64,000 nt of DNA from Acidilobus saccharovorans 345-15 (GTDB lineage Archaea > Thermoproteota > Thermoprotei_A > Sulfolobales > Acidilobaceae), in contig NC_014374.1 of assembly GCF_000144915.1 (NCBI RefSeq), positions 1,302,001 to 1,366,000 on the forward strand, written 5' to 3'. A model generated the notes under the pieces. That model made no database searches and had not been told where the DNA came from. It saw nothing but the letters and a program-made list of their open reading frames with translations. Below are positions 56,547-64,000 of the stretch, one piece after another. The stretch's first letter is position 1; each line of letters begins with the position of its first letter. The position numbers were made by a program, and so were the translations under genes.

Positions 56547-58778
56547 TCAGTAGCTGACCGCAGCCCACAGGCCGCCGCCGCGGCCGCCGAGCCTCACCTC
56601 ATCAAGTCTCAGTGAGCCGCTCAGCCTGAGGTCCGCGGAGGAGGGGCCGACGTAGAAGCTGTAGGTGCCCCCGGGCACTACAAGCCTGTCGCCCGGCAGG
56701 TAAACCGAGAGAGCTTCATAGCTGACGCTGAACGTGACCCGCCTGGCCTCGTTGACCTTAAGGGGCACCCTGGCGAAGCCCACCAGCTCCACCTTTGGCC
56801 TCTCGTAGGCCTGGGAGGGAGCGCTCATGTAGAGCTGTGACACCTCCTCAACATCAAGGGGGCCCAGGTTCCTCACTGTAAAGGAGGCCCTGACTCCATT
56901 GTCATAGGTAATCAGCTCAAGGTCAGAGTACTCGACCCTTGAGTAGCTCAGCCCGTGGCCGAACGGGAAGGCCGCCGAGGGCCTCCTCCTGGTGATCCTG
57001 GAGTATGAGGACCTGCGGAGGTTGTACCTGACCGGCAGGTCACCAACGGAGGCCGGTATCGTCACTGGAAGCCTGCCCGAGGGGTTCACCAGGCCCGCCA
57101 GGGCCCTCGCTATAGCGTTGCCCCCCTCCTCGCCCGGGTAGAACGAGTACAGGATCGCCACGGATGACCTGACCACGTCATCAGGTATGGCCAAGGGCCT
57201 GCCGGAGACGATCACTGTGACCAACTTAACTCCAGCGCTGGCCAGCTCCCTGAGAAGCCTCGCCTGGCACTCGGGCAGCACGGGGTCCCTGTCTATCCCC
57301 TCGCCCGAGGTAACCTCGGGGTCCGCCAGCCAGAAGCCGCCCGCAACCTCGCCGACGACGGCAACGACTACGTCGTGCCCGGGTGTGGCCTCGGCCGCAG
57401 CCCTGACCTCCTCGTCGCTGCACCTGGTCCAGCTGCTCACTCTGACGAAGTCGACGTTGAGCCCCAGGCCCCTGAGGCCCTCAAGTACGCTCACAACCCT
57501 GGTGACCTCCTCCCTGAGGCCCCTGTGGGCCTGGAGGTGGTAGTCGAAGAGCAGGGCCCTGCCATCTGCGGCGCTGGGGCCCGTCAGCAGGACCCTAGCG
57601 TCGCGCCTCAGGGGCAGGGCCCCCTCGTTCTTAAGCAGCACCAGGGACCTCTCAGCGGCCTCCCTGGCCAGCTCCCTGTCGCCAGGCTCCTCCAGCGGCT
57701 CGCCCGAGTAGCTCACGTAAGGGTTCTCAAAGAGGCCGAGGGCCACCTTAGCCGCGACCACCCTCTCGGCAGCCCTCCTTATCACGGACTCCGGCGCCCT
57801 GCCTGACCTGGCCATGTCTGCCAGGGCCCAGTAGAGCCTCTCCCTCATGGGCGCGTAGCCGTTCTCCACGTCAACTCCTGACGTTATGGCCAGGAGCGCG
57901 GCCTCCTCCCTCCCCTGGGCGACGCCCTGGGTGTCAATGAGCATGCTCAGGGCCTCGGCGTCTGACGCTGTGAAGCCGCCGAAGCCCCACTCGCCCCTGA
58001 GGACGCCGTCTATGAGGAGCCCGTTGGCGTGGCTTGGGACCCCGTCAACGTCGTTGTATGAAGGCATGACTGAGAGGGGCGAGGACTCCTTGACGGCCGC
58101 CTCGAAGGGGACCATAACGAGGTTCCTGAGGTCCAGGTAGCCTATGGGGGCGTTGGCGCCGTTCCTGCCACCCTCCGAGGCGCCGTAGGCCACGAAGTGC
58201 TTCAGCGTCGCGGCCACCCCCTGGGACTGCACCCCCCTGACGTAGCTCACCCCCATGGCTGCAGCCAGCTTGGGATCCTCGCCGTAAGTCTCCTCGCACC
58301 TGCCCCACCTGGGGTCCAGGCAGAGGTCAAGCACTGGGGAGAAGAGCTGCCTGACGCCAAGCCTTGAGGCCTGCCTTCCAATGGCCTGGGCAACCCTCAG
58401 CATCAGGCCGGGGTCAAAGGTGCTGGCCATTGCCAGGGGCGAGGGGAAGGCCGTGGCCTGGGGCACCATCAGCCCTCCCGCCCCCTCCTCCTCAGGTATG
58501 GCAGGTATGCCAACCCTCTCCATAAGGAACCGCTGCAGCCTGTTGAGCTCCCTGGCGGCGGCCGCCAGGTCCCTCACGACGCCGTTGCCGTAGACCCTCT
58601 TGACTATGCCGACCCCGCTGCCGACCAGTTCCCTTGCCTTCTCCTCCGAGAGCCTTCCGTCCTCGTCGAGGAGGTCCGTGAACGGTATGGCCTCCAGCTG
58701 GGCTATGGCCTCCTCCAGGGACAGCCTTGAGACTATTTCCCTCGCCCTGAGGAAGTGCTCAGGCCTTAGCTCCAGCAA
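56547..58778 (-). CDS. GH3 beta-glucosidase / beta-xylosidase
   Basis: 743 residues with the full GH3 layout: TIM barrel (about 90-330), alpha/beta sandwich (about 375-580) and C-terminal FnIII-like domain (about 630-735). The KHF motif is at 193-195 and the nucleophile Asp273 in TASDAEAL, with SPVLDLCLDPRWGR before it. No signal peptide, so it hydrolyses imported oligosaccharides in the cytoplasm. TTG start 58778. Lies downstream of the oligosaccharide transporter/endoglucanase operon. Confidence 0.93.
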   Translation of the reverse strand: MLELRPEHFLRAREIVSRLSLEEAIAQLEAIPFTDLLDEDGRLSEEKARELVGSGVGIVKRVYGNGVVRDLAAAARELNRLQRFLMERVGIPAIPEEEGAGGLMVPQATAFPSPLAMASTFDPGLMLRVAQAIGRQASRLGVRQLFSPVLDLCLDPRWGRCEETYGEDPKLAAAMGVSYVRGVQSQGVAATLKHFVAYGASEGGRNGANAPIGYLDLRNLVMVPFEAAVKESSPLSVMPSYNDVDGVPSHANGLLIDGVLRGEWGFGGFTASDAEALSMLIDTQGVAQGREEAALLAITSGVDVENGYAPMRERLYWALADMARSGRAPESVIRRAAERVVAAKVALGLFENPYVSYSGEPLEEPGDRELAREAAERSLVLLKNEGALPLRRDARVLLTGPSAADGRALLFDYHLQAHRGLREEVTRVVSVLEGLRGLGLNVDFVRVSSWTRCSDEEVRAAAEATPGHDVVVAVVGEVAGGFWLADPEVTSGEGIDRDPVLPECQARLLRELASAGVKLVTVIVSGRPLAIPDDVVRSSVAILYSFYPGEEGGNAIARALAGLVNPSGRLPVTIPASVGDLPVRYNLRRSSYSRITRRRPSAAFPFGHGLSYSRVEYSDLELITYDNGVRASFTVRNLGPLDVEEVSQLYMSAPSQAYERPKVELVGFARVPLKVNEARRVTFSVSYEALSVYLPGDRLVVPGGTYSFYVGPSSADLRLSGSLRLDEVRLGGRGGGLWAAVSY

Positions 58779-58899
58779 CCTCGCCCCGCGGCGTTGTTGC
58801 CTAGGCAGAATAAATGCATGTCAGCGCCTCAGCGGGTGTCGAGCGCTGTATACTTTTTTCTACTCATTCATGTCTATTTTAATAGATTCTTTGATACTA

Positions 58900-58941
58900 A
58901 GAAAGGTTTTTAAAGATTAGAAAGGTTAATGAAGTGTGGTG
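58900..58941 (+). promoter_or_regulatory. Promoter with direct repeats for the 41-codon gene
   Basis: AGAAAGGTT occurs at 58900-58908 and again at 58919-58927, 19 bp apart (about two helical turns), flanking a TATA-like TTTTTAAAG (58907-58915) that is about 27-35 bp before the start codon. The spacing suits a regulator that binds on one face of the DNA. Confidence 0.45.
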
Positions 58942-59067
58942 ATGAAAGTGGCCTACCAGAGGAAGGACATAAGGGAGGGCGGAGCCAGGTACTCCACGGA
59001 CACCAGGTACGCGATATGCGAGAGGCTGGGCTACACCACGTGCCTCAGCCTCTACGGGTTCAAGTGA
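58942..59067 (+). CDS. 41-residue small protein
   Basis: ATG 58942 to TGA 59067, 41 residues beginning MKVAYQRKDIREGG and containing two cysteines (residues 26 and 34). Upstream in-frame GTG codons at 58936 and 58939 are possible starts. Codons are typical of the genome (AGG, ATA, GAG, CTC), while the overlapping frame from ATG 58929 is not. It has its own TATA box 27-35 bp upstream. No family recognised. The stop is 3 bp before the stop of the convergent GH12-like gene. Divergent from GH3. Confidence 0.5.
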   Translation: MKVAYQRKDIREGGARYSTDTRYAICERLGYTTCLSLYGFK

Positions 59068-59069
59068 GG

Positions 59070-60266
59070 TCATTTTCTTTTAGTCAGCAGGGCAAGGGCT
59101 ACGATTAACGCAGTTATAACAACTACAGCGGGGACCAGTAGCTCCTCGACTTCATGAGCCTCGCCTGGCCTGGGGGATTGTACGGAGGAAGAAGTTGTGA
59201 GGCTTCTAGAGACCACGGGCGTGCTGACGTTACTTGTTGTGCTCGTTAACTGTGGGGCTGTAACTGAAGTTGTTGTGGTCGTGGTCATCGCGCTGCAGAG
59301 GTTTGTGGGGGAGCCGTTAACCAGGTACCAGGAGCTGACGTTGAAGTTCATAATCATATCGCCGCCTGGGGCGTCAACCTCGGCCCCGAGCTGTATAACG
59401 CTCAGGTAGAGCCCCTGTTCCCACCGGGTGCCGTTGAACTCCCCGATTATGTTAAGGGTCTCATTCATAAGCTCGCCCAGGTTGACGCCGTACTCGCCCT
59501 TAAGTAGCCCGTGGTACTGGCCGCCACTTGTGTTGACCTCAGGTATCAGTATTATGAGCATCCAGCCCGAGGGACCCCCGTTGCGGGGAAGTATGAAGAC
59601 CTGGTAGGTCACGTTTTCAATATCGCCGTTGATGAGCGTCGGCATCGTTATAGGCCTCCACGTGACCCAGTACGGCAGCCCAGCGAGGCTCTGGTTGGCA
59701 AACATCCAGAGCATTAGCTCAACGTCGCTTGGCCCAAGCGAGGTGACGCCAGGGCTTCTGACCAGCCATATGTCGTATGAGAAGTCGTTGTAGGCGCCCC
59801 TGCTGAGCGAGAGGGAGTAGTTCACCACGGACCAGAGGTCAGGCACCTCAGAGGCCGGCATGGGGAGGCTCAGGAAGCCGTAGCTTGAGGTCCTGGTATA
59901 GAAGGGCCCCCAGGAGTACCAGCCGTACATTATGTCGGGGAAGCCCACCACCGGCGTGAACTTGATGGCCCTCGAGACGCCCGTGACGTTAATATAAACG
60001 TAAAGGCGCCCTCCTGAGAGCACCATGGTCACGTTGCCTGTGCCGCCTACAAGGTTCCAGAGCATGGGGGATATCATTGCAGTGGCCCCGTCCTGGAGGC
60101 CGCCTATGTAGGCGTTGTAGTTGTTGACGCCGGCAAGCGTGAGGAGCGAGTAGTTGCCCCTCGGTATCATAGTGTAGTACTGGCTGCAGGCCGCCGCCTG
60201 GGGGCCTGTCAGTGCGAAAGCCACTACGCCAACAGCTAGGGCCAGGTAAAGAAGCCTCACACGCAT
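59070..60266 (-). CDS. GH12-like membrane-anchored endoglucanase
   Basis: 398 residues. Signal peptide (1-27), a beta-jelly-roll catalytic region (about 30-320), a Ser/Thr-rich linker (about 325-365) and a C-terminal transmembrane helix with basic end (375-398). NDFSYDIWL, VELMLW (nucleophile candidate Glu183) and QLGAEVD (acid/base candidate Glu296) match the GH12 endoglucanase pattern seen in Sulfolobales and Acidilobales. It would cut beta-1,4-glucans at the cell surface. ATG 60266, 13 bp after oppF: last gene of the transporter operon, whose imported products GH3 could finish. Confidence 0.7.
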   Translation of the reverse strand: MRVRLLYLALAVGVVAFALTGPQAAACSQYYTMIPRGNYSLLTLAGVNNYNAYIGGLQDGATAMISPMLWNLVGGTGNVTMVLSGGRLYVYINVTGVSRAIKFTPVVGFPDIMYGWYSWGPFYTRTSSYGFLSLPMPASEVPDLWSVVNYSLSLSRGAYNDFSYDIWLVRSPGVTSLGPSDVELMLWMFANQSLAGLPYWVTWRPITMPTLINGDIENVTYQVFILPRNGGPSGWMLIILIPEVNTSGGQYHGLLKGEYGVNLGELMNETLNIIGEFNGTRWEQGLYLSVIQLGAEVDAPGGDMIMNFNVSSWYLVNGSPTNLCSAMTTTTTTSVTAPQLTSTTSNVSTPVVSRSLTTSSSVQSPRPGEAHEVEELLVPAVVVITALIVALALLTKRK

Positions 60267-60279
60267 GGTATCGGACCCC

Positions 60280-61251
60280 TCAGTGGGCCGACTTCAGGGC
60301 CTCCAGCGCGTAATGGCATGAGGCCCAGTGGCCCGGCTCAACCTCCTTCAGCGTGGGCTTGTTGGACCTGCAGTAATCCCTTGCGATTGGACACCTGTCG
60401 GCGAAGACGCAGCCCTTTATGTAGCCGGTCTTGAACTCTATGGTTGTCGTGGTTATGCGGTCCCTCCACTTGGAGGTAACGCGGGGTATGGACTTCATAA
60501 GCAGCTGGGTGTAGGGGTGGGCAGGCCTGCTGTAGACGCTGTCGACGTCGCCATACTCCATGATCTCGCCCTTGTAGAGCACCAATATCCTGTCTGCTAT
60601 GTAAGACGCCAGGCCAAGGTCGTGGGTCACGAAGAGCACGGACACCCCGGCCTCTGTCTTGAGCTTGTAGAGCAGGTTGAGCACGTTGGCCCTTAGTGAG
60701 GCGTCTATCATTGAGACTATCTCGTCGGCCAGGAGCACCCTGGGCTTTATCAGGAGGGCCCTGGCTATCATTATCCTCTGCAGCTGTCCGCCGCTCAGCT
60801 GGTGCGGGTACTTGCCCAGGGTCTCGTCGGGGTCCAGGCCAACGAACTCCAGGGACTCCCTTATGGCTTTCATCCTCTCGGCCTCGGATGCCGAGGGCAT
60901 GTAAGTCTTTGCAGCCATGTAGAGGGGCCTCTCAACCCTGTAGAACGGGTTGAAGGAGGAGTAGGGGTCCTGAAGCACGGCCTGAACCTCCTTCCAGTAC
61001 TCCCTGCTGTCCCACCTCTCCAGCGGCCTGCCGCGGTACAGTATGGTGCCTGAGGTGGGCCTCTCAACCTTCATCAGTATCTTGAGCAGCGTGCTCTTCC
61101 CGCTGCCGCTCTCGCCCACAATTGAGAGCACCTCGCCCTCCCTCACGTTGAATGATACGTTGTTAAGCGCGTAGATCCTCGTTGTCCTGAAGAAGCCCGT
61201 GCTGAAGACCTTGGTGAGGCCCTTAACCTCGTAAAGCCCCTCGCCGTTCAC
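60280..61251 (-). CDS. Oligosaccharide/oligopeptide ABC transporter ATPase, OppF type
   Basis: 323 residues. Walker A VGESGSGKST (45-54), signature LSGGQLQR, Walker B VLLADE, and the C-terminal Opp/Dpp extension with CVFADRCPIARDYC, whose cysteines are typical of this ATPase class. GTG 61251 overlaps the OppD stop by 4 bp. With OppD it forms the heterodimeric motor of a Dpp/Opp importer, used for both peptides and oligosaccharides in archaea. Confidence 0.93.
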   Translation of the reverse strand: MNGEGLYEVKGLTKVFSTGFFRTTRIYALNNVSFNVREGEVLSIVGESGSGKSTLLKILMKVERPTSGTILYRGRPLERWDSREYWKEVQAVLQDPYSSFNPFYRVERPLYMAAKTYMPSASEAERMKAIRESLEFVGLDPDETLGKYPHQLSGGQLQRIMIARALLIKPRVLLADEIVSMIDASLRANVLNLLYKLKTEAGVSVLFVTHDLGLASYIADRILVLYKGEIMEYGDVDSVYSRPAHPYTQLLMKSIPRVTSKWRDRITTTTIEFKTGYIKGCVFADRCPIARDYCRSNKPTLKEVEPGHWASCHYALEALKSAH

Positions 61252-62237
61252 TGAGCCTCACCTCCTCCGGCGTAGAGCCAGCACGTCACAGCCCTCCTTC
61301 CTCCGTCTAAGTGAACTGTGGGCGGGGCCTGGCGGGAGCATATGTCCTTTGCCATCGGGCACCTGGGGTGGAACCTGCAGCCGCTGGGAGGTGATATCAG
61401 GGATGGCGGCTCCCCCCTGAGCCCCTCGACGCGCTTCTTAGCTATCCTGACCCCCGGCTCGGGTATGTTTGATATGAGGACCTTGGTGTAGGGGTGCCTG
61501 GGGTTTGTCATAACGTCCTCCGCAGGGCCCATCTCCACTATCTGACCGGCGTACATGACCGCTATGTCTGTCGATATCTCATTCACCAGGGCTATGTCGT
61601 GAGTTATGAACACCATGGACTTTATGGAGCCCTCGCTGACCAGGTCCTGCAGGTACTGTATTACCAGCCTCTGCACCACCACGTCAAGCGCGCTGGTCGG
61701 CTCATCCGCTATAAGGACCTCAGGGTCCAGGAGGGTGCTTATTAGGATAGTCACCCTCTGCCTCATGCCGCCGCTGAGCTCTATGGCGTACCTGTCAAAG
61801 ACCCACGGGGGAAGGCCGAGCTTCAGGGCCCTCTCCCTCGCCAGCTTCACCCTGTACGCGAACTCGTCAGGTGGAACTTCATGGGATATCAGCAGGTCCC
61901 TCACTATATCCCTTATCTTGCTTGTCGGGTTCAGGGCGTTCATGGCGTACTGGGGAATTATGGATATGCCTGCGGCCCTCACCTTCCTAAGCTCCTCGGG
62001 GTGCATCTTAAAGATGTTCACGCCCTTGAACAGGACCTCGCCCGAGACCACCTTAAGCGGGGGCCTCATGGTGTTTGACAGGACGCTTCCAAGCGTGCTC
62101 TTCCCGCTGCCGCTCTCGCCCACGACTCCCAGGACCTGCCCCTGCTCCAAGTCAAAGGAGACGCCGTCCACGGCCTTGACCTCGCCGGCCGACGTGAAGT
62201 AGTACGCCTTGAGGTCCCTTACCTCGAGCAGCTTCAA
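61248..62237 (-). CDS. ABC transporter ATPase, OppD type
   Basis: 329 residues. Walker A VGESGSGKST (39-48), signature LSGGMRQR, Walker B VLIADEPTSALD, and a C-terminal domain with GCRFHPRCPMAKDIC. Partner of OppF. TTG start 62237, 3 bp after the oppC stop. The two ATPases are paralogues of about the same length. Confidence 0.93.
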   Translation of the reverse strand: MKLLEVRDLKAYYFTSAGEVKAVDGVSFDLEQGQVLGVVGESGSGKSTLGSVLSNTMRPPLKVVSGEVLFKGVNIFKMHPEELRKVRAAGISIIPQYAMNALNPTSKIRDIVRDLLISHEVPPDEFAYRVKLARERALKLGLPPWVFDRYAIELSGGMRQRVTILISTLLDPEVLIADEPTSALDVVVQRLVIQYLQDLVSEGSIKSMVFITHDIALVNEISTDIAVMYAGQIVEMGPAEDVMTNPRHPYTKVLISNIPEPGVRIAKKRVEGLRGEPPSLISPPSGCRFHPRCPMAKDICSRQAPPTVHLDGGRRAVTCWLYAGGGEAQ

Positions 62238-62240
62238 CCC

Positions 62241-63128
62241 TCATGCACCCCTCAGCCTTGGGTTAAACACCCTGTCCATGCCTATTGCTATTGCCGTGAG
62301 CGAGGTTGCCACGAGAATTATTACTACCACTGGCGGCATCCACCACCACCACCAATTGTAAACTAGGGCTCCCCAGCCCCAGGCGTAGCCTATCATGAGG
62401 CCAAGGGTTATGGTGTTCCCGGGGCCAAGCCCTATGGCGTCGAGCCCCACGTCTGCCATGAGCGCCCCGTTGAGCGTCATCACGAGCATTATAGCTATGT
62501 AGGGGAGCATCTGAGGCATTATCTCCGTGAGGGCTATGGACAGCCCGCCCATGCCGTTGAGCCTGGCGACGGTGACGTAGTCCCTGCTCCTCATGTTCAG
62601 GGCAAAGCTCCTGTAGGCCCTCGCCCCCCAGGGCCACGAGAACGCGCCTATTATTACGGCCTCGAGCTGAAGGCCTGGATGGTGAACTATGGAGGCTATC
62701 AGCAGGAGTATGGTAAAGGTGGGTATGACTAGGAACGTGTTGGTAAGGAAGTTGAGCACGGCGTCAGGTATGCCCCCCATGAAGCCGGCTATGATGCCTA
62801 TGGCCAGGCCTATGAGAGTGGCCAGGACGGCCGCCACTGTAGCGACGAACAGCGTGTGCTGCGTGCCGAAGAGGAGCTGGGAGAAGACGTCCTGCCCGAA
62901 GCCCGTAGTGCCTAACAAGTACTTAGCCGACGGGGGGCTGTTCAGTGGCCCCACAGGGGCCAGGTAGTCCTTGTAGGGGGCTATCACGCCGGCCAGGAGG
63001 GCGGGGACTACTACTATAAGGAGAACTATCACACCCCCCAGGAAGAACCTCTCCCTCAGGAGGGACCAGAGCAGGGAGTTCCTGATGCTCTGGACCTCAA
63101 CCTTAGGCCTTGGGATTCTCCTGCTCAA
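62241..63128 (-). CDS. ABC transporter permease, OppC/DppC type
   Basis: 295 residues, one N-terminal helix (about 25-50) and five more. The extracytoplasmic loop has LLGTTGFGQDVFSQLLFGTQ, the OppC counterpart of GTDxxGRDV, and the cytoplasmic EAA loop is MRSRDYVTVARLNGMGG. TTG start 63128. Second gene of the operon, 7 bp after oppB. Confidence 0.92.
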   Translation of the reverse strand: MSRRIPRPKVEVQSIRNSLLWSLLRERFFLGGVIVLLIVVVPALLAGVIAPYKDYLAPVGPLNSPPSAKYLLGTTGFGQDVFSQLLFGTQHTLFVATVAAVLATLIGLAIGIIAGFMGGIPDAVLNFLTNTFLVIPTFTILLLIASIVHHPGLQLEAVIIGAFSWPWGARAYRSFALNMRSRDYVTVARLNGMGGLSIALTEIMPQMLPYIAIMLVMTLNGALMADVGLDAIGLGPGNTITLGLMIGYAWGWGALVYNWWWWWMPPVVVIILVATSLTAIAIGMDRVFNPRLRGA

Positions 63129-63135
63129 GGCATCA

Positions 63136-64000
63136 TCACTCCCCTACCTCGGCCACCCTGACCCTGGGGTCAAGCACGCTGTAGAGTATGTCAACAATGT
63201 AGTTAGCTAGCAGCACCACGGTCGCTATAACGACGAAGACCCCGGCCACTGTGAGGTAGTCGTTGTCTGTGGCAGCTATGCCCATTATGTAGCCCATGCC
63301 AGGGTAGCCAAATATGAACTCGAGCACGTAGGAGCCGCCCACCACGGTTCCGAGGCTGAGCGCCAGGCCAGTTATCTGAGGCAGGAAGGCGTTCTTCATG
63401 GCGTACCTCGACAGTATCGAGGGGCGGATCCCCAGGGCCTCGCCGTAGTTCATGTAGTCGCTTCCCTTCTCGTTAATTATGAGCTGCCTCATGCCGAGGA
63501 CCCAGCCGCCTAGCGAGACTATGGTTACAGAGGCGAAAGGCAGTATCCAGTGCCTGAAGAATATCGGAAGGTAGGACCAGGTGAGCCTGGGTATCGCTGA
63601 AAACGTGTACCCAGTGGCAGGGAGCCAGTGGAGGTCCACCGCAAACACAAGTATGAGCAGGAGGCCAAGCACGAAGAACGGTATATTGTTTATAGCCACA
63701 AAGGCTATCATCGAGGCCTTGTCAGTTATGGTGCCCGTCTTCCTGTAGCCTATCTGGGCCCCCAGTATGTTGCCAATGACCCAGGCCACCACCGTGGAAG
63801 GTATTATTAATATAAGGTCATAGGGCAGCGCCTCAGCTATAACCTTGTTGACAGTGGCTGGGAAGAACGCTATCGAGGGCCCGAGGTTCCCGTGGAGCAG
63901 GTCCTCCCAGAAGTGGACGTACTGCAGCCACAGCGGCTCGTTGGCGCCGAAGAGCCCCTCTATGTAGTTGACCATCTCCTTATACTCCTGTGGCGATATC
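63136..64000 (-). CDS. ABC transporter permease, OppB/DppB type (5' end off the window)
   Basis: Runs off the right edge; at least 288 codons are present, and in-frame codons continue upstream of the ATG at 63975 (ISPQEYKEM...). The extracytoplasmic WLQYVHFWEDLLHGNLGPS matches the OppB loop, and the cytoplasmic EAA loop is NYGEALGIRPSILSRYAMKNAFLP. With OppC it forms the membrane channel. No substrate-binding protein gene is in the window; it probably lies beyond the edge. Operon order oppB-oppC-oppD-oppF-GH12. Confidence 0.92.
   Translation of the reverse strand, partial: ISPQEYKEMVNYIEGLFGANEPLWLQYVHFWEDLLHGNLGPSIAFFPATVNKVIAEALPYDLILIIPSTVVAWVIGNILGAQIGYRKTGTITDKASMIAFVAINNIPFFVLGLLLILVFAVDLHWLPATGYTFSAIPRLTWSYLPIFFRHWILPFASVTIVSLGGWVLGMRQLIINEKGSDYMNYGEALGIRPSILSRYAMKNAFLPQITGLALSLGTVVGGSYVLEFIFGYPGMGYIMGIAATDNDYLTVAGVFVVIATVVLLANYIVDILYSVLDPRVRVAEVGE

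Noticed and set aside
58929-59090. Longer overlapping frame from ATG 58929
   Set aside because: Its codons (CCT, CTA, CAC, CAA) are unlike the genome, and it runs into the convergent gene. The frame from 58942 fits much better.

Overview
The window looks like about 64 kb of a thermophilic, sugar-degrading crenarchaeon of the Acidilobus / Acidilobales type. The taxon is an inference. It rests on archaeal-only proteins (archaeal DnaG, NMD3, aIF1A, Orc1/Cdc6, Clp1/Grc3-type kinase, archaemetzincin, archease), GC-rich codons dominated by AGG, ATA and GAG, very frequent TTG and GTG starts, TATA boxes close to starts (leaderless genes), and several glycoside hydrolases. I see no insertion sequence, CRISPR array or rRNA operon. 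One tRNA gene, tRNA-Asp(GTC), is present. Genes are packed tightly, and at least seven convergent pairs overlap at their 3' ends.

Layout. 0-7.4 kb: two geranylgeranyl-reductase-like flavoproteins (the first cut by the left edge), archease, archaemetzincin, endonuclease III, a THUMP protein, an Orc1/Cdc6-like ATPase with a small winged-helix partner, MoaC, and a DHH phosphoesterase. 7.5-17.2 kb: aconitase, an amino-acid permease, an alpha/beta hydrolase, an MFS transporter behind a striking palindromic operator, DeoC and a GlcD-type flavoprotein. 17.2-21.7 kb: a 40-codon small gene, GlmS with a degenerate glutaminase site, NagA, a LysE-type exporter and an O-methyltransferase. 21.8-29.4 kb: an envelope-related island with a stalked surface protein of four SnoaL/NTF2-like repeats, a winged-helix/membrane-protein pair, a five-gene membrane operon (DUF1616, two unknowns, DUF4129-like, DUF4350) and a CPVC thioredoxin-fold protein. 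This is the best candidate here for an undescribed system.

29.5-43 kb is the informational core: DnaG, family B DNA polymerase, a divergent NRAMP-like transporter, a thymidylate kinase with an altered P-loop, an extracytoplasmic CPYC protein, a probable Cgi121 (KEOPS) subunit, a candidate structured RNA, a hydroxyisobutyrate-dehydrogenase-family enzyme, the NMD3 / aIF1A / RIO1 / KH cluster, a KARI-like enzyme, tRNA-Asp and a polynucleotide 5'-kinase. 43-53.8 kb: GH38 alpha-mannosidase, a RuvC/RNase H-fold protein with an apparent 5' frameshift, a UbiD-family decarboxylase (candidate for the archaeal mevalonate pathway), TyrRS, a disulfide flavoprotein reductase, a RecB-like nuclease, an ABC-2 exporter pair and a HAD hydrolase.

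53.8-64 kb: a 324-bp gene-free stretch with a long inverted repeat, a secreted Thr-rich protein, DUF99, GH3 beta-glucosidase, a 41-codon small gene, and an operon (reverse strand) of an Opp/Dpp-type ABC transporter followed by a membrane-anchored GH12-like endoglucanase. The last group forms a coherent oligosaccharide pathway: surface cleavage, import, then cytoplasmic GH3 hydrolysis. The permease gene at the right edge is cut.
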